Shown piece by piece: positions 1 to 9,805 of a stretch of 64,000 nt of DNA (its first letter is position 1; each line of letters starts with the position of its first letter). The stretch is from Tetmemena sp. SeJ-2015 (lineage: Eukaryota > Ciliophora > Spirotrichea > Sporadotrichida > Oxytrichidae). The DNA lies in contig JAJKFJ010022821.1 in NCBI GenBank assembly GCA_027382625.1, forward strand, positions 1-64,000. Reading direction: 5' to 3'. The notes under the pieces were generated by a model. The model made no database searches. It was not told the DNA's origin and saw only the letters and a list, made by a program, of their open reading frames with translations. Both the position numbers and the translations under genes were made by a program.

Positions 1-790
1 CAAGCTGACCCTTTTACAGTAGCCTTGAAGAGACAAAGCTTTGGGCCACTTTTTTCCCTCGTGATTCGTTTTTCATTGACAGTCCAAGACAGCGCAGCTG
101 TAAAAAAGTTGAGAGTTGACTTAAAAAAGTAGAGTAGGGGGAGAGCCCAAAGGTCAAGAGCAAGATGAAAAAGTGCAACAGTTCTAAAGATCTATCGAGC
201 ACTCAAGATTGAACTGGCAGAGTTTTTGGGGTGAGCAGGGCATGAAGATTCGTGAGCTCTCAATACGAAAGAGTGAGTAAAAGTAGCGGTAGTTCTCTCT
301 GAGTTAAATTGCGCTATCAGCCAAGACAAAAAAATAGTGAGAAATTAAAATCTAGAAGGAGCATTAAAATGCGTTTCTCTTTGAAAAACTTCATCTACAA
401 GACTCTGAAAACATTCGAGGGGAGGGAGAGTCTCTTTGCACAAGAAGTTTTCGGAAAAAAGCAGTCATTCATCGTTCTCAAGGTATTTTGAAACAGCCAA
501 CGATTAAAATTTTAGTGCCCCTTAAACCAGAGAAACTCCCCCTTGGTAAAATCCTATCGAACAGCTCTTTTCATTTTTAAAAGTGCAGCTTCGCTCAGGG
601 AAGATAGCTAAAAAAATTTGATTTTGCGCCCTAACTCTACAGAGAGAACCTACTCGGCGTGGCCGAGGTGCCCTAGAAAATTTGGACTGCAAGCGATGTC
701 AGCAAAGCTGTGGGGGGCTCGAAATCAAAAAATGGCTCTAGCCCAATCAGGTTGCTTCTTTTTAAAACAGGGGCCAGCTTTAAAAATTTC
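1..790. other. anonymous, relatively GC-rich end of window
   Basis: No protein family is recognisable in any frame on either strand, even when TAA/TAG are read as Gln. Base composition is clearly less AT-rich than the following 8 kb. Around 661-713 there are tRNA-like A- and B-box motifs (separate entry). It could be germline-limited DNA or the edge of a gene whose body lies outside the window. Confidence 0.5.
661..713 (+). promoter_or_regulatory. tRNA-like pol III A-box/B-box pair (weak)
   Basis: TGGCCGAGGTG near 661 fits the eukaryotic A-box consensus TRGYNNARNNG at every position. GGCTCGAAATC near 703 fits the B-box GGTTCRANNCC with about one mismatch. The 40-45 bp spacing is right for a tRNA or a tRNA-derived SINE. 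I could not fold a full cloverleaf with a paired acceptor stem, so this is a possible degenerate tRNA or SINE head and not an annotated tRNA. Confidence 0.2.
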
Positions 791-1730
791 AGAAGCCCCA
801 GATTTTAAAAATTAAGTGTCATTAATTTGCATTTGTCATCGCCCGCATTCTAGTAGCAACCAAATAATATTTTTATCGCACGGTCGTATATTTTGCTGCA
901 GCAGTATAAATTTTACCAGCCAGGGGTAATTTTATCCGCCAAGGTTAAATTTAGGGGTAAAGCAAAACAGATTTTTGTTCCATTTTGAGTCCAATTTTTC
1001 TGGCACGGGTCTATATTTATCCTGCAATAGGAGAAAACTTTCATGTCTTGGGGCTTTGATTTTTTTTTTTCAATTTTTACCCCCACCCCATTCTTAAAAT
1101 TTAAAATGGCCTCAAAAAAAAATTTGAAAAATGTTTTTTATTTTTAATTTTTACTCCTTCATTTTTTAAAATTTTAAACTATTTTTTTTATTTTTTCCTT
1201 TAAAAATTTTAAAAAATAAAAAAAAAATTAAATAAGGGAAATTAAAAAAATAAAAAATTTTTATAAAAAAAACCAAAAAAAGTTAGAAAATTTAAAAAAA
1301 ATAATTTAATAAATATTTGAGAAGATTAAAGTGGTGATAAGTGTAGTAAAGATCTTTTCTTTTTTAAAAATAAGAGATCTACAAATTATATAAAAACACA
1401 TATTCATTATCAATTAAACAGGGATCAATATTATTAAATTATCATCTATTAAATTAAGATTTTAATGTAAGAGGATGCTTTGTACGGAGCAAGTTCAATA
1501 TTTGGGGCTCGACTATTCCGCTAAATATTTTTACTGGAAATACATCCTTAAATCCTCCAGGAGTGTATTCTCTTACAGTTTAGAATAAAGCTTTCCAGTT
1601 CATATTTATTTTTAATAATTAAAAAACTATATTCAAAAAGGAAAAAACTTTATAAATGTTATTTTTTTTAAAAAAAAAAGTATTTGTATGATTTGGAGCT
1701 ATTTATGAGAATAAAAATAATTACTCTAAT

Positions 1731-1990
1731 ACGTTCAGCTCTGTCTTTTCAAAAAATTTTAAGTTTTCTTTTGTAAAGCTTGGACAAACTATGACGAACT
1801 AAAATTTGGTACTGTAATTTCTTTTTATCGGCGAGTATTTTTTTTAAAAAATAAAAAAAGGTGCTTTAACTTATTTATAAATCTCACAATAAAGGGGAGA
1901 TTTCTTGCACCAGATGCTATTTTAGATGGATTTGAAGTTACCACTCTAAAAGTAAGTAAAAACTAAATAAATGGCTAATTAAAGTAAAAA
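1731..1990 (+). pseudogene. decayed response-regulator receiver fragment, copy 1
   Basis: This stretch parallels the better preserved copy at about 5037-5370, block by block. Shared blocks are the GTAAAGC..GGACAAAC segment, TTTGGTACTG, the GGCGAGTATT segment, an AT spacer, and GATGGATTTGAAG, which encodes DGFE. The phospho-acceptor motif DCNMP of copy 2 is lost here, replaced by a sequence reading roughly PDAILDGFE. There is no intact frame, so I call it a pseudogene or unrelated-to-expression germline relic of a receiver (REC) domain. The hybrid kinase at 35.0-39.2 kb carries an intact receiver of the same general type. Confidence 0.4.
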
Positions 1991-3504
1991 ATGGCTTGCC
2001 AGTAGTATAAAATAGGCGCTGAACGGATAATATTTGTAATATAAATGATGGATTTATCAATTAAATAATCTTTATTTTCTATAAAATAATTCAAGAGGGT
2101 TCCAAATAATAATTTACTAAATTACTTAAAAATAATGCACCTAATATTTTATTGTTTATTTTTTAAAAAATAATTTCTCCTTTCACTTTCCTGAGTAATT
2201 TTGAATTTTAATGCTTCAGATTTTCAACTTTTCTTAAAAAGCAGACTATATAGAACTTAGTAAATTTTTATCTTAATATTTTACTTTTATAATTGCAGAT
2301 TTGCTCGAGGCTTAAAATTTTAGATGCCTAAAGAGAATAATGTCCTTGGTAAAAATATATTAATTTGGGAGTTTTCAATAATAATTTTATAGAATATAGC
2401 CTTGAGCTACTTTTATTTTTAAAATCTTTTTTATATCATTAAATTAGAATTTATTATGTTTATAAATTCGGTCAATATTTTTAAATATAATTAATCCTTT
2501 CTTAAATTTAAATATTTTTTTGCAGTGCACTAATACATAAAAATTCTGGGCATTTCATTCATAGTACATCACAGGTTAAGTATTTTCTAGCAATAAAAAT
2601 CAATTTTTTAAATATATTTTTGACAATAATTTCGGTGAAACTTCATCTCAAATATTTGTAGACTATATTTTTATATAAAAAACTTTTAAATACTTAAATT
2701 ATGAAAATATTTGTAGTCATATGTTCTTTGACCAGTTATACTTCCTCAAAAACTGAGTTTACACTTAAAATCATAAATAATATTAAATAAATACAATTAA
2801 AAAACTTATTTCAATATTATAAATCCTTGAATAAATTAAGAATTATAAAAAAGCCCAGATAATGATGCATCTAATGGATTGCTCTGAAATTGAATCAATG
2901 ATTATACCAGTTGAATGTGTTTTTTTTATTATTAAAATTTACACAATGTTTACTGATTTTGATTGATTTTCCTTATCCAACTTACTCTATAGAAATTAAC
3001 TCTTCATCATAGCTACGGTAAAAATAAGTTAATTTATTCTTCTTAAATCTTATTAAGCTCATAAAATCTCTTATTTATACTTTAACTATCAGAAAATTTT
3101 TTTTAAGAAATTAAAATTTTTAATTTAATAAACTTAGGTAATAATTAATATTTAAATTATAAATTTTAAGTCGTAGATATTTATTTTTAAACTATAAATC
3201 TTCGTATCATATTTTTATATTGTTTAACTACACTTTTTTTTTTATATAATTAAATTTTTTATTTATAAATTATTTTTCAAGTTTATTTATTGTAATACAA
3301 TCTTGGGCAACTAAAGTGCAAAAAGAAGTTTCAAGATCATCATAATTTGAGTTTAGTTTATTTGTTTACTTTCTGGAATGACGCACTCCTTCTAATTTTA
3401 ATTTTTATATGAATAAATTGCAAATCCTTTTTGTCGCGAACGCCTACTATAGGATGAATACGAAAAGATAATCGAGGGTAAGATATATCAAATGAAGTTT
3501 TGAA

Positions 3505-3575
3505 CTAAGTGGGCGGAGTGGTCCTGACGATCAGATGGTAAATGGTTCACTCCGAATCCCATTAATTACAAAATT
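3505..3575 (+). other. tRNA-like motif (A-box/B-box like)
   Basis: GGGCGGAGTGG has one mismatch to the A-box consensus. It is followed about 40 bp later by TCCGAATCC, one mismatch to the B-box core. A second, minus-strand tRNA-like 3' half lies near 3691-3745 (GAGTTCGAGTCC). I could not pair an acceptor stem for either. Both may be tRNA-derived repeats or remnants. Confidence 0.2.
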
Positions 3576-3690
3576 ATATCATTCGAAATTTAATGAATCT
3601 GATAACATAGAGCGCAGTACATACAGGAGTCTCTCACAAAATCGGATATGATTAACTCAGAAGACATAATAAAACAAATGTCAGAAATCG

Positions 3691-3745
3691 GCAGTGACCT
3701 CGGAGGACTCGAACTCCATCAGTCAGCAATCCGATAAGGAGGCAA
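3691..3745 (-). other. tRNA-like 3' half (T-loop motif)
   Basis: Read on the minus strand this contains GAGTTCGAGTCCTCC followed by GAGGTCACTGC, resembling the T-arm and 3' acceptor side of a tRNA. The T-stem pairs only over about three bases and no matching 5' acceptor strand was found upstream on that strand. It is treated as a possible tRNA-derived fragment only. Confidence 0.18.
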
Positions 3746-5036
3746 AAATACTCGAAATAATTATAGAATTTGCAAAGTGGCCGTCCTCCATTTCAAATCC
3801 TAATGTAAAGTCATAGCACAATTAATCGGTATTGGGTGGAGAGTAAAAATTAAATCAAGGGTTCTTTTTATTAATCTCTTTTTTACCAACCCTCGATAAT
3901 CCATTCGTATTTGAGCCATAATAATATCTTGGCTAAGGATTTCAAAAGTCCATTCTTGTTTTACACACTTTAAAAATATCAGATTGTTCGAATTGCATTT
4001 TACCTTGCTTATTAAATTTATAATAAAGATAAATAATTTACTAATTTTTAATGGATAGTGTTGGTGAAATACTAATTAGATCAAAGATTTAATAAATTTA
4101 CTAGTCTAAAACTATTTCTGTCATGGCCTAAACAAATTTATATTTATCTTCATTATTACTTATTAAAGGGTCATTCAAATTAAAGAGATTTCATTTTTTA
4201 TATCTCATTAAAAACCCCCATTTAAAAATTAATTCGCACTTCCTTTATTAAAAATTTCAAATAGGTTTTTTTTTAATTTTTTTGTTTTTCTCTTAAAAAT
4301 AAATTAAAAAATTTTAACGACTTTTTTTTAAAAATAAAAATTATTTTTTCTTTCATTTGTCTCCATACTTTAAAATTCTTATTGCAATTTTATAGCTTCT
4401 ACTAACCGCTATAGGTTTTGTTTTAATCTTTTTTAAAGCTTTTTTTGTGCTACTATATATCTCCAAATAAATTCCATGTTTGTATTACGAAATTAAAGAA
4501 AATAACTCTTATATTAAAATAAGAAACGCTTTCTATATTTTACACTACTGATCTCAGAATAGCAATAAATATTTATAATTATTTATTTTCAAAATATTCT
4601 TCTGTTTTATTTAAAGGATATAAATATTAATACAATTTCATTAGTTTATTTTTAGGAAATAAGTTAAATCAATCATATAATAATTAGCAGATATCAATAT
4701 TTGTCTTAATTCTTAAATAAATTTTAGCTCTAAAGAGTTATTATTTATATATTTTTTGAGCAAATTAAATATACTGGCCTACATATATCAATTTAAAAAA
4801 TAGAATTAAAATTTTGAATTAGTCTTACCTTGCACGACAGTTAGTTGGGACTCTTTAACGAACAATGATCTAATTGTGTTATTAAGTAATACAGTGACAG
4901 AATAATTATCAAATGGGCCTTTGAGTGATGGAACATAGTTTATGACTATGGTATAGGAGTATGATAACTCTAAATATTATGAATTTGACGAATTTGCAAC
5001 TTTAGCTTTTCCCTAGCTAAGCAATAACGCTTGTAA

Positions 5037-5370
5037 TATATATACGTTGAGCCCGTTTTATCAAAAACTTTTGAGTTTGCTTCTGTAAAGCCTGTACGAA
5101 CGAGGACGAAGCTCTTGTCATCTGTGTTAAAACTTGGTACTGAAGCGCTCCTTGTCGGCCGAGTATTGCTACAAAAATTAAAAAAAAGTAATTTACTTTA
5201 TTAAATCCCACAATTTTAGGGAATTTATGGATTGCAACATGCCAATCATGGATGGATTTGAAGCTTATTTTTTAAGTTCAGTAAAAAGACTAAAAACAGT
5301 GGTAACTTACTGTAAACCTGGCTTCTTAGTTAGTAGTGAGAAATCAGGGCTGAACGAGTAATACTCAAAC
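5037..5370 (+). pseudogene. response-regulator receiver-domain fragment, copy 2
   Basis: Two coding-like blocks are visible on the plus strand. The first, near 5085-5140, reads KACTNEDEALVICV, like the alpha-2 region of a receiver (A.NG.EAL). The second, near 5227-5265, reads MDCNMPIMDGFEA, the classical receiver phospho-acceptor motif (D of MDCNMP, then MDGFEA). A 50-60 bp AT-rich gap separates them and could be an IES or decay. No kinase or remaining receiver sequence (conserved T/S and K) is seen around it. It is best seen as an isolated fragment or pseudogene of a hybrid histidine kinase in AT-rich germline DNA. Copy 1 at 1731-1990 is more decayed. Confidence 0.55.
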
Positions 5371-6639
5371 TAACTACTTTATGGTAACTTCTGGACCTAA
5401 TACTGTGTCACTATTAATAGATATTATATATTATTTTTACATTTCTTATTGTAACTTTTCTTCTATAAAATTATAGTTATTTATATACGCTTGAGAAAAT
5501 GGATTATCTAATCAATTATAAAAAGAGAGATATAAGACCTATTTATATTTTATAATTTATTCTTTTATATAAAATATAATTCTCTTTAATTTTATTTTGA
5601 GACCTCTAATCAAAAATGAAATGTTAATTATAAATTCTAAAATAAATATTTTAATAATGACGAACTCCCCAATAATAAAAATTTAAAGAAATTATTTGAA
5701 TTAATTTTTAATAATTTAACACAATTTTATAAAAAGAATGAAATAAAATAGAAGTCTATTTTTTAAAAATACATTTAAAACAATCATACTTCAAAATTTC
5801 AGTTGAGATATTTATTAAAATTAATGTAAGGTTATGGGGAAATCGAGAGGTGAAATTTAAAATTAAAATAAAAATGGGATCTGAGTTTCTCCATTAGCTT
5901 GTCAAAAACTAATCTATGATTTGTAGTATTTATTATTGATAAAATTTTTTCCTTCTCGATTTAACTTATTTTAAACTTTTTTTTCTTCTAAATTTTTGCC
6001 AAGAACTCTTAAAACATATAATATATTTTTTTAAAAAATAAATAAAAGTTCAAACTTATCTTTTGATTTAGATTTATTTAAATTTGAAATATCTCAAATG
6101 CCTTTGATGAATTAATATATTTTTAGTGATAAAAAAATTGATATTCTCAACATATATGGATTTTATACTGGCTATAATAAATATTTATTTAATTTACTTT
6201 TGTTGATGTTAAAAGTTGTAGATAAGACTAAATTAGAATAATTATTTTGATTTAAATAGTGAAATGCTTTTAAGATCTCGCTCAAAACTTGTGAAAGCAA
6301 AAAATGTCATTATATTATAAAGCGAATAATTCTATTTTGTTTATAATGAATTTATTTTTTTTAAATAGCATATAAAATCACAGGTTTATTTTTTTCATAT
6401 ATTTAAAGCATTTTTTAAGTCTTTTAATGCAATTGAGGATTTTAAATATGTAATTTAAGAATAAATATCATACCTATTTAAATTGATTTCCCCCCTGACA
6501 CTTAAAAAGAAATAATTTTAAAAATCAAAATTTTATTTTTTAAAAAAAGGTTCAATTAATTTAACCCATATGTTGACATTAATTTTAGTGGAATGTTTAA
6601 TTAAGCATTGTCGGATACATCTTAAATATTAATATATAA

Positions 6640-7110
6640 ACCCCATAACCTATATACTTAGATAAAAAGTGAATAGATATTAATGATCATTATAGCTGGG
6701 AATTTAATAAAAAAGAGAATTAAATTAGATATTAAATTAAAATGGAATAAATCTGTGGCAGTTGAAGTGTGTTCAATTTAAATAATAATTACACCATTCG
6801 ATTCAGCATCAAATTCTAAGAACTTTTTATCCTTGCAACTTTTGCGTGGGAGTGCTCAGTCAAGAGTTATAAGCGACACAAGTTTTAATGAGGATGACGA
6901 TGAGGATGAAGAGGAGTGCGTGATTCATATCTCGCTACTGAGAGGTGCTACGAAGGTGATTAAAGAAGAAACTCATATTAATTTTTGATTCTCTATCGAA
7001 CAAGCTGCAGATCAAGGGGTGAATCTGTGATTTCAACTGACACGAAGTTGCAACTCTCCATTTATTATTTTAACCAATCACTGATTTTAATTAAAATTCC
7101 TACTATATAT
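6640..7110 (+). repeat. dispersed germline repeat, copy 1
   Basis: The outer parts match 11190-11620 in the same orientation: the flank ending GAATTTAATAAAAAAGAGAAT on the left and the CTTGCAACTTTTG...GAGAGGTGCTA segment on the right. The inner 80-90 bp (about 6740-6802, containing GGCAGTTGAAGTG and ATTACACCATTCGATTCA) matches the reverse complement of the equivalent part of copy 2. So the two copies differ by an inversion of an internal block. The right part encodes the ORF annotated at 6800-6988. Confidence 0.6.
6800..6988 (+). CDS. 63-codon acidic ORF within the dispersed repeat
   Basis: An open frame with no TGA starts at DSASNSKNFLSLQLL, runs through an acidic stretch (EDDDEDEEE) to ISLLRGATKVIKEET, and ends at TGA 6986-6988. 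The repeat copy near 11.43-11.54 kb encodes ISLLRGAMKFIKEET followed by IEQATDQGVNL in one frame. Here the same IEQAADQGVNL follows downstream in another frame, so copy 1 has a frameshift or a small insert. Conservation at protein level between the copies suggests a once-coding segment. I do not recognise the family. It may be a macronuclear-destined segment, a pseudogene, or part of a mobile element. Confidence 0.35.
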   Translation, partial: DSASNSKNFLSLQLLRGSAQSRVISDTSFNEDDDEDEEECVIHISLLRGATKVIKEETHINF

Positions 7111-9270
7111 ATATTATATACACGCATTCCCAAAATTACTGAAGAGACTTTATTAAGACAACGCAGATCTCTCAAATCTAAAAAAGCACCTTCTGGGACC
7201 CACCGTTAATCTATCACTAATACTAAAAATATGAGATCTCGTATTCTCCACTTCAATTTTTGACTTTAGTTTGCATGTATAGTTAGTCTTAATGTTTAAA
7301 AAGTGTTGGATTTTATATTTCGAAATAATGGTGGATGATGCTCATAATGGGGTATTAAGACAGGGGGGTTGTCTTAAAGTTTTGGCTTAATTCGACCTTT
7401 TTCCATATGGACCTAGTATAACCTGTATTATGAATTTAACTGATGCATTTAATCTCTCTAATGCCTATATAATACTTTGCTTATTAATAGTTAATTGGAT
7501 TAATTCTAATAATTTTAAGGATTATGGATTTCGAAAATTTGAATTAAGACAGCTAAATTGGCACATTGCCGGCAAAATCGCCTAAAAAGAGTCACAGTAA
7601 ATCGGAGGTAAGTCTTAAAAATCCGCCATTATACTCATTTTACTCAGCATTTAAAGAGCTATCACCATGTCCTATTTTGGCAGCTCTCCTAATATAAATG
7701 GCAAAAATATCTGCAAAAGAGAGGATTTTCATTGCTAAATTTGAATTAAGACAGGTGAGAATTTAATTAAGACAGCCTATTTATTAACCAAATTCCTCAA
7801 ACTTTATTAGTATAAATAATTAAGACAAGCCTATGAGCTTAATTCAAGAAGATCCCCTCCCTGATCTTGAAGCCTCAGCAAATCTCAAGAATCCCTCCAG
7901 TAAGATTACTTAATATACCATTCATTACTTTCAGATGCGTACAACTCATTTGTAAAAGAATTAGATCCTGATTCATTGTCTACAAAAATTTACTTAATTC
8001 AAATGTGGGTGTCTTAAATCCTGAAGGTAATGTTGGAAACATTCGAGGTCCTAAATCCAACTATTAAAATGCTCAGGACTCTGATAAAATTGAACGAGCT
8101 AAGTAAAATTTGATCGCCTGTGACTATAGAATTGAGGATTTACTAGTTATTCCTGAGTTTAAGGGTTATGATTGATCATCAGACTTTCGAAGATATTTGA
8201 AAAAAATTCCTCCACAATCATAAATAGAAAAAATCTTAAATTCAAAAACCCATTGATAATGACCTTCCTATTCAGATAAGGATTCATTCAAATCAATTAA
8301 GAATATCTCTTCTAAAGAGGAGATTAAAATGTCTGATGTTTCTCAATTATAAGATGAGCCAAAATAAGAGAGTCTTATTCAAATAGATTAACGCTCGCTT
8401 TTTTGTCTCTATTTATCTCAGTATATTTGTTATGGGGTTTAATAAATTTATTTTTTTAAAAAAAAAAACATAATTTTAGATAAATAAATTTATTGAAATA
8501 AGTAGAAATGTAATATAAAAACTCATCAATTTAAACCTATTAGAATTAGAAATACAAATTCTTTCACTATTTAAAATATTTAAATAATATAATCTTAAAA
8601 TTTAGTTTAAACTTATTGATTTTAGAAATATTATGCTTTTAAATATTTCCTTGATTTTTAAAATTTAAAATTTTAGTTATAAAATCCTCTGATTAACACA
8701 CCAATAAGAAATATTTATCGTTTTTTTGAATTAGGCAGAATATATTTTAATTATATTCTACTTTAATTAAAAACCTTATGGTAGATTAGGTAAAATATAT
8801 TTAAAGCATTTAGATCAAATAACAAATTTGCTTCTTTTAAAGGAAGATGGTATCGTCGATAAACTTGTTTGATTAAAATTATATTATAAAAGTTTCTTGA
8901 ATAAGTAACCTTTGTTATTATAACTATAAATAAAAAAATTCTAAAGCACAATGCTTCTTGTGCTATTTAGGTTGATAGTAAATATTCAGCTGGAGTGCCT
9001 AATTTTAAATCGACAATTTTATGACTAATAATTTAAGGAAAGCGGAAAATCTTAAAGCATACTACAAAAGCAGATGAATCTATTACTATCAAGTAATAAT
9101 AAAATATTCTTAGGTCTGGTTTTTAGAAGTTTCTCAGTTTTTATTTGTTTAATTTCATAAAATCTTTTGTAAATTAAAATTATATCCTTAATAAAAATAA
9201 TCTTGTGGTTTCGTATTTTTTGTAGTACGATAGTAGGATAATTAGACTCTTCCTAACTTCCTTTATTACT
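7111..9270. other. AT-rich stretch with clustered 8-bp motif, no clear gene
   Basis: No recognisable protein family. The notable feature is repeated TTAAGACA (separate entry). Short Gln-permissive open stretches occur, for example around 8.2-8.4 kb, but none resembles a known protein. Confidence 0.5.
7153..8017. repeat. cluster of TTAAGACA motifs
   Basis: TTAAGACA occurs at 7153, 7355, 7544, 7746, 7767 and 7820 on the plus strand and as TGTCTTAA at 7370 and 8010. The 7355/7370 pair forms an inverted repeat around a G-rich 7-bp centre. A longer ATTTGAATTAAGACAG unit occurs at about 7537 and 7739. Eight copies in 865 bp is far above chance for an 8-mer. The role is unknown; binding sites for a transposase or excision factor, or a decayed satellite, are possibilities. 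Confidence 0.6.
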
Positions 9271-9273
9271 CAT

Positions 9274-9805
9274 ATGTTGAACGTTGAATTTACAATAGAG
9301 GAGCATAAGAATCTGATATCTGAAAACTCAAAATAAAATAAATTTAAGTACTAAATTTATATCCGCCCTTACAAACTTAAAATTGTGGCGTATGATTCTG
9401 ATTTATTCATTAAAAATGCCTGGCAAACTTATAATTTTATTCTCAATATACAAAGCTCTTCGCCAGCTTATAACTGCATAAGTTTGAGCACCTCTCTTGT
9501 GAGAATGTTAGGATTGAATTAAATACTCTATACAGTGGGAACAGAGGAGAGATATTTTGACTATACATTGTAATCTCCTCTAGTGGATGCTCACTGCATC
9601 TCTTTAGTTGAAATTACAATGACAAATGGACCTAAAATGGTCACCTTCTTCAACGAGTCAATTAAATTATAAATTTAAAATGTTAAGCATTTATTCTAAA
9701 TTATTTAGAATGCAAATAAGGATTTATACCAATAAGGATACAGATCAAGGATTTTATTCGTTTTAAATTTGGGCTTATATCAGATCATTCAATTTATTTA
9801 AAAGT
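9274..9805 (+). CDS. cadherin-like surface protein, N-terminal-side fragment
   Basis: A frame using TAA/TAG as Gln runs from ATG 9274 (MLNVEFTIEEHKNL) to a TGA at about 9803. The first 130 residues look coding: YTVGTEERYFDY followed by HCISLVEITMTNGPKMVTFF resembles the repeat modules of ciliate cadg (dystroglycan-type cadherin-like) surface proteins, where a YT.G.....DF block precedes a C....Y.......G..LP.FI block. Beyond about 9680 the sequence becomes AT-rich and probably leaves the exon/MDS. Matching downstream modules appear at 12.98-15.4 kb and 16.4-17.2 kb on the same strand. I infer these are pieces of one gene separated by long AT-rich inserts. The true 5' end is not certain. Confidence 0.5.

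Larger units (their letters stand above)
791..6690. other. long AT-rich, essentially gene-free germline DNA
   Basis: Extreme AT content with long A/T runs and dense stops, including TGA, in all frames. Exceptions are two decayed receiver-domain fragments (about 1731-1990 and 5037-5370) and tRNA-like motifs near 3.5-3.75 kb, listed separately. The stretch lacks the codon structure seen from 12 kb onward. It fits germline-limited sequence that would be removed from the macronucleus, but composition alone cannot prove elimination. Confidence 0.6.
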
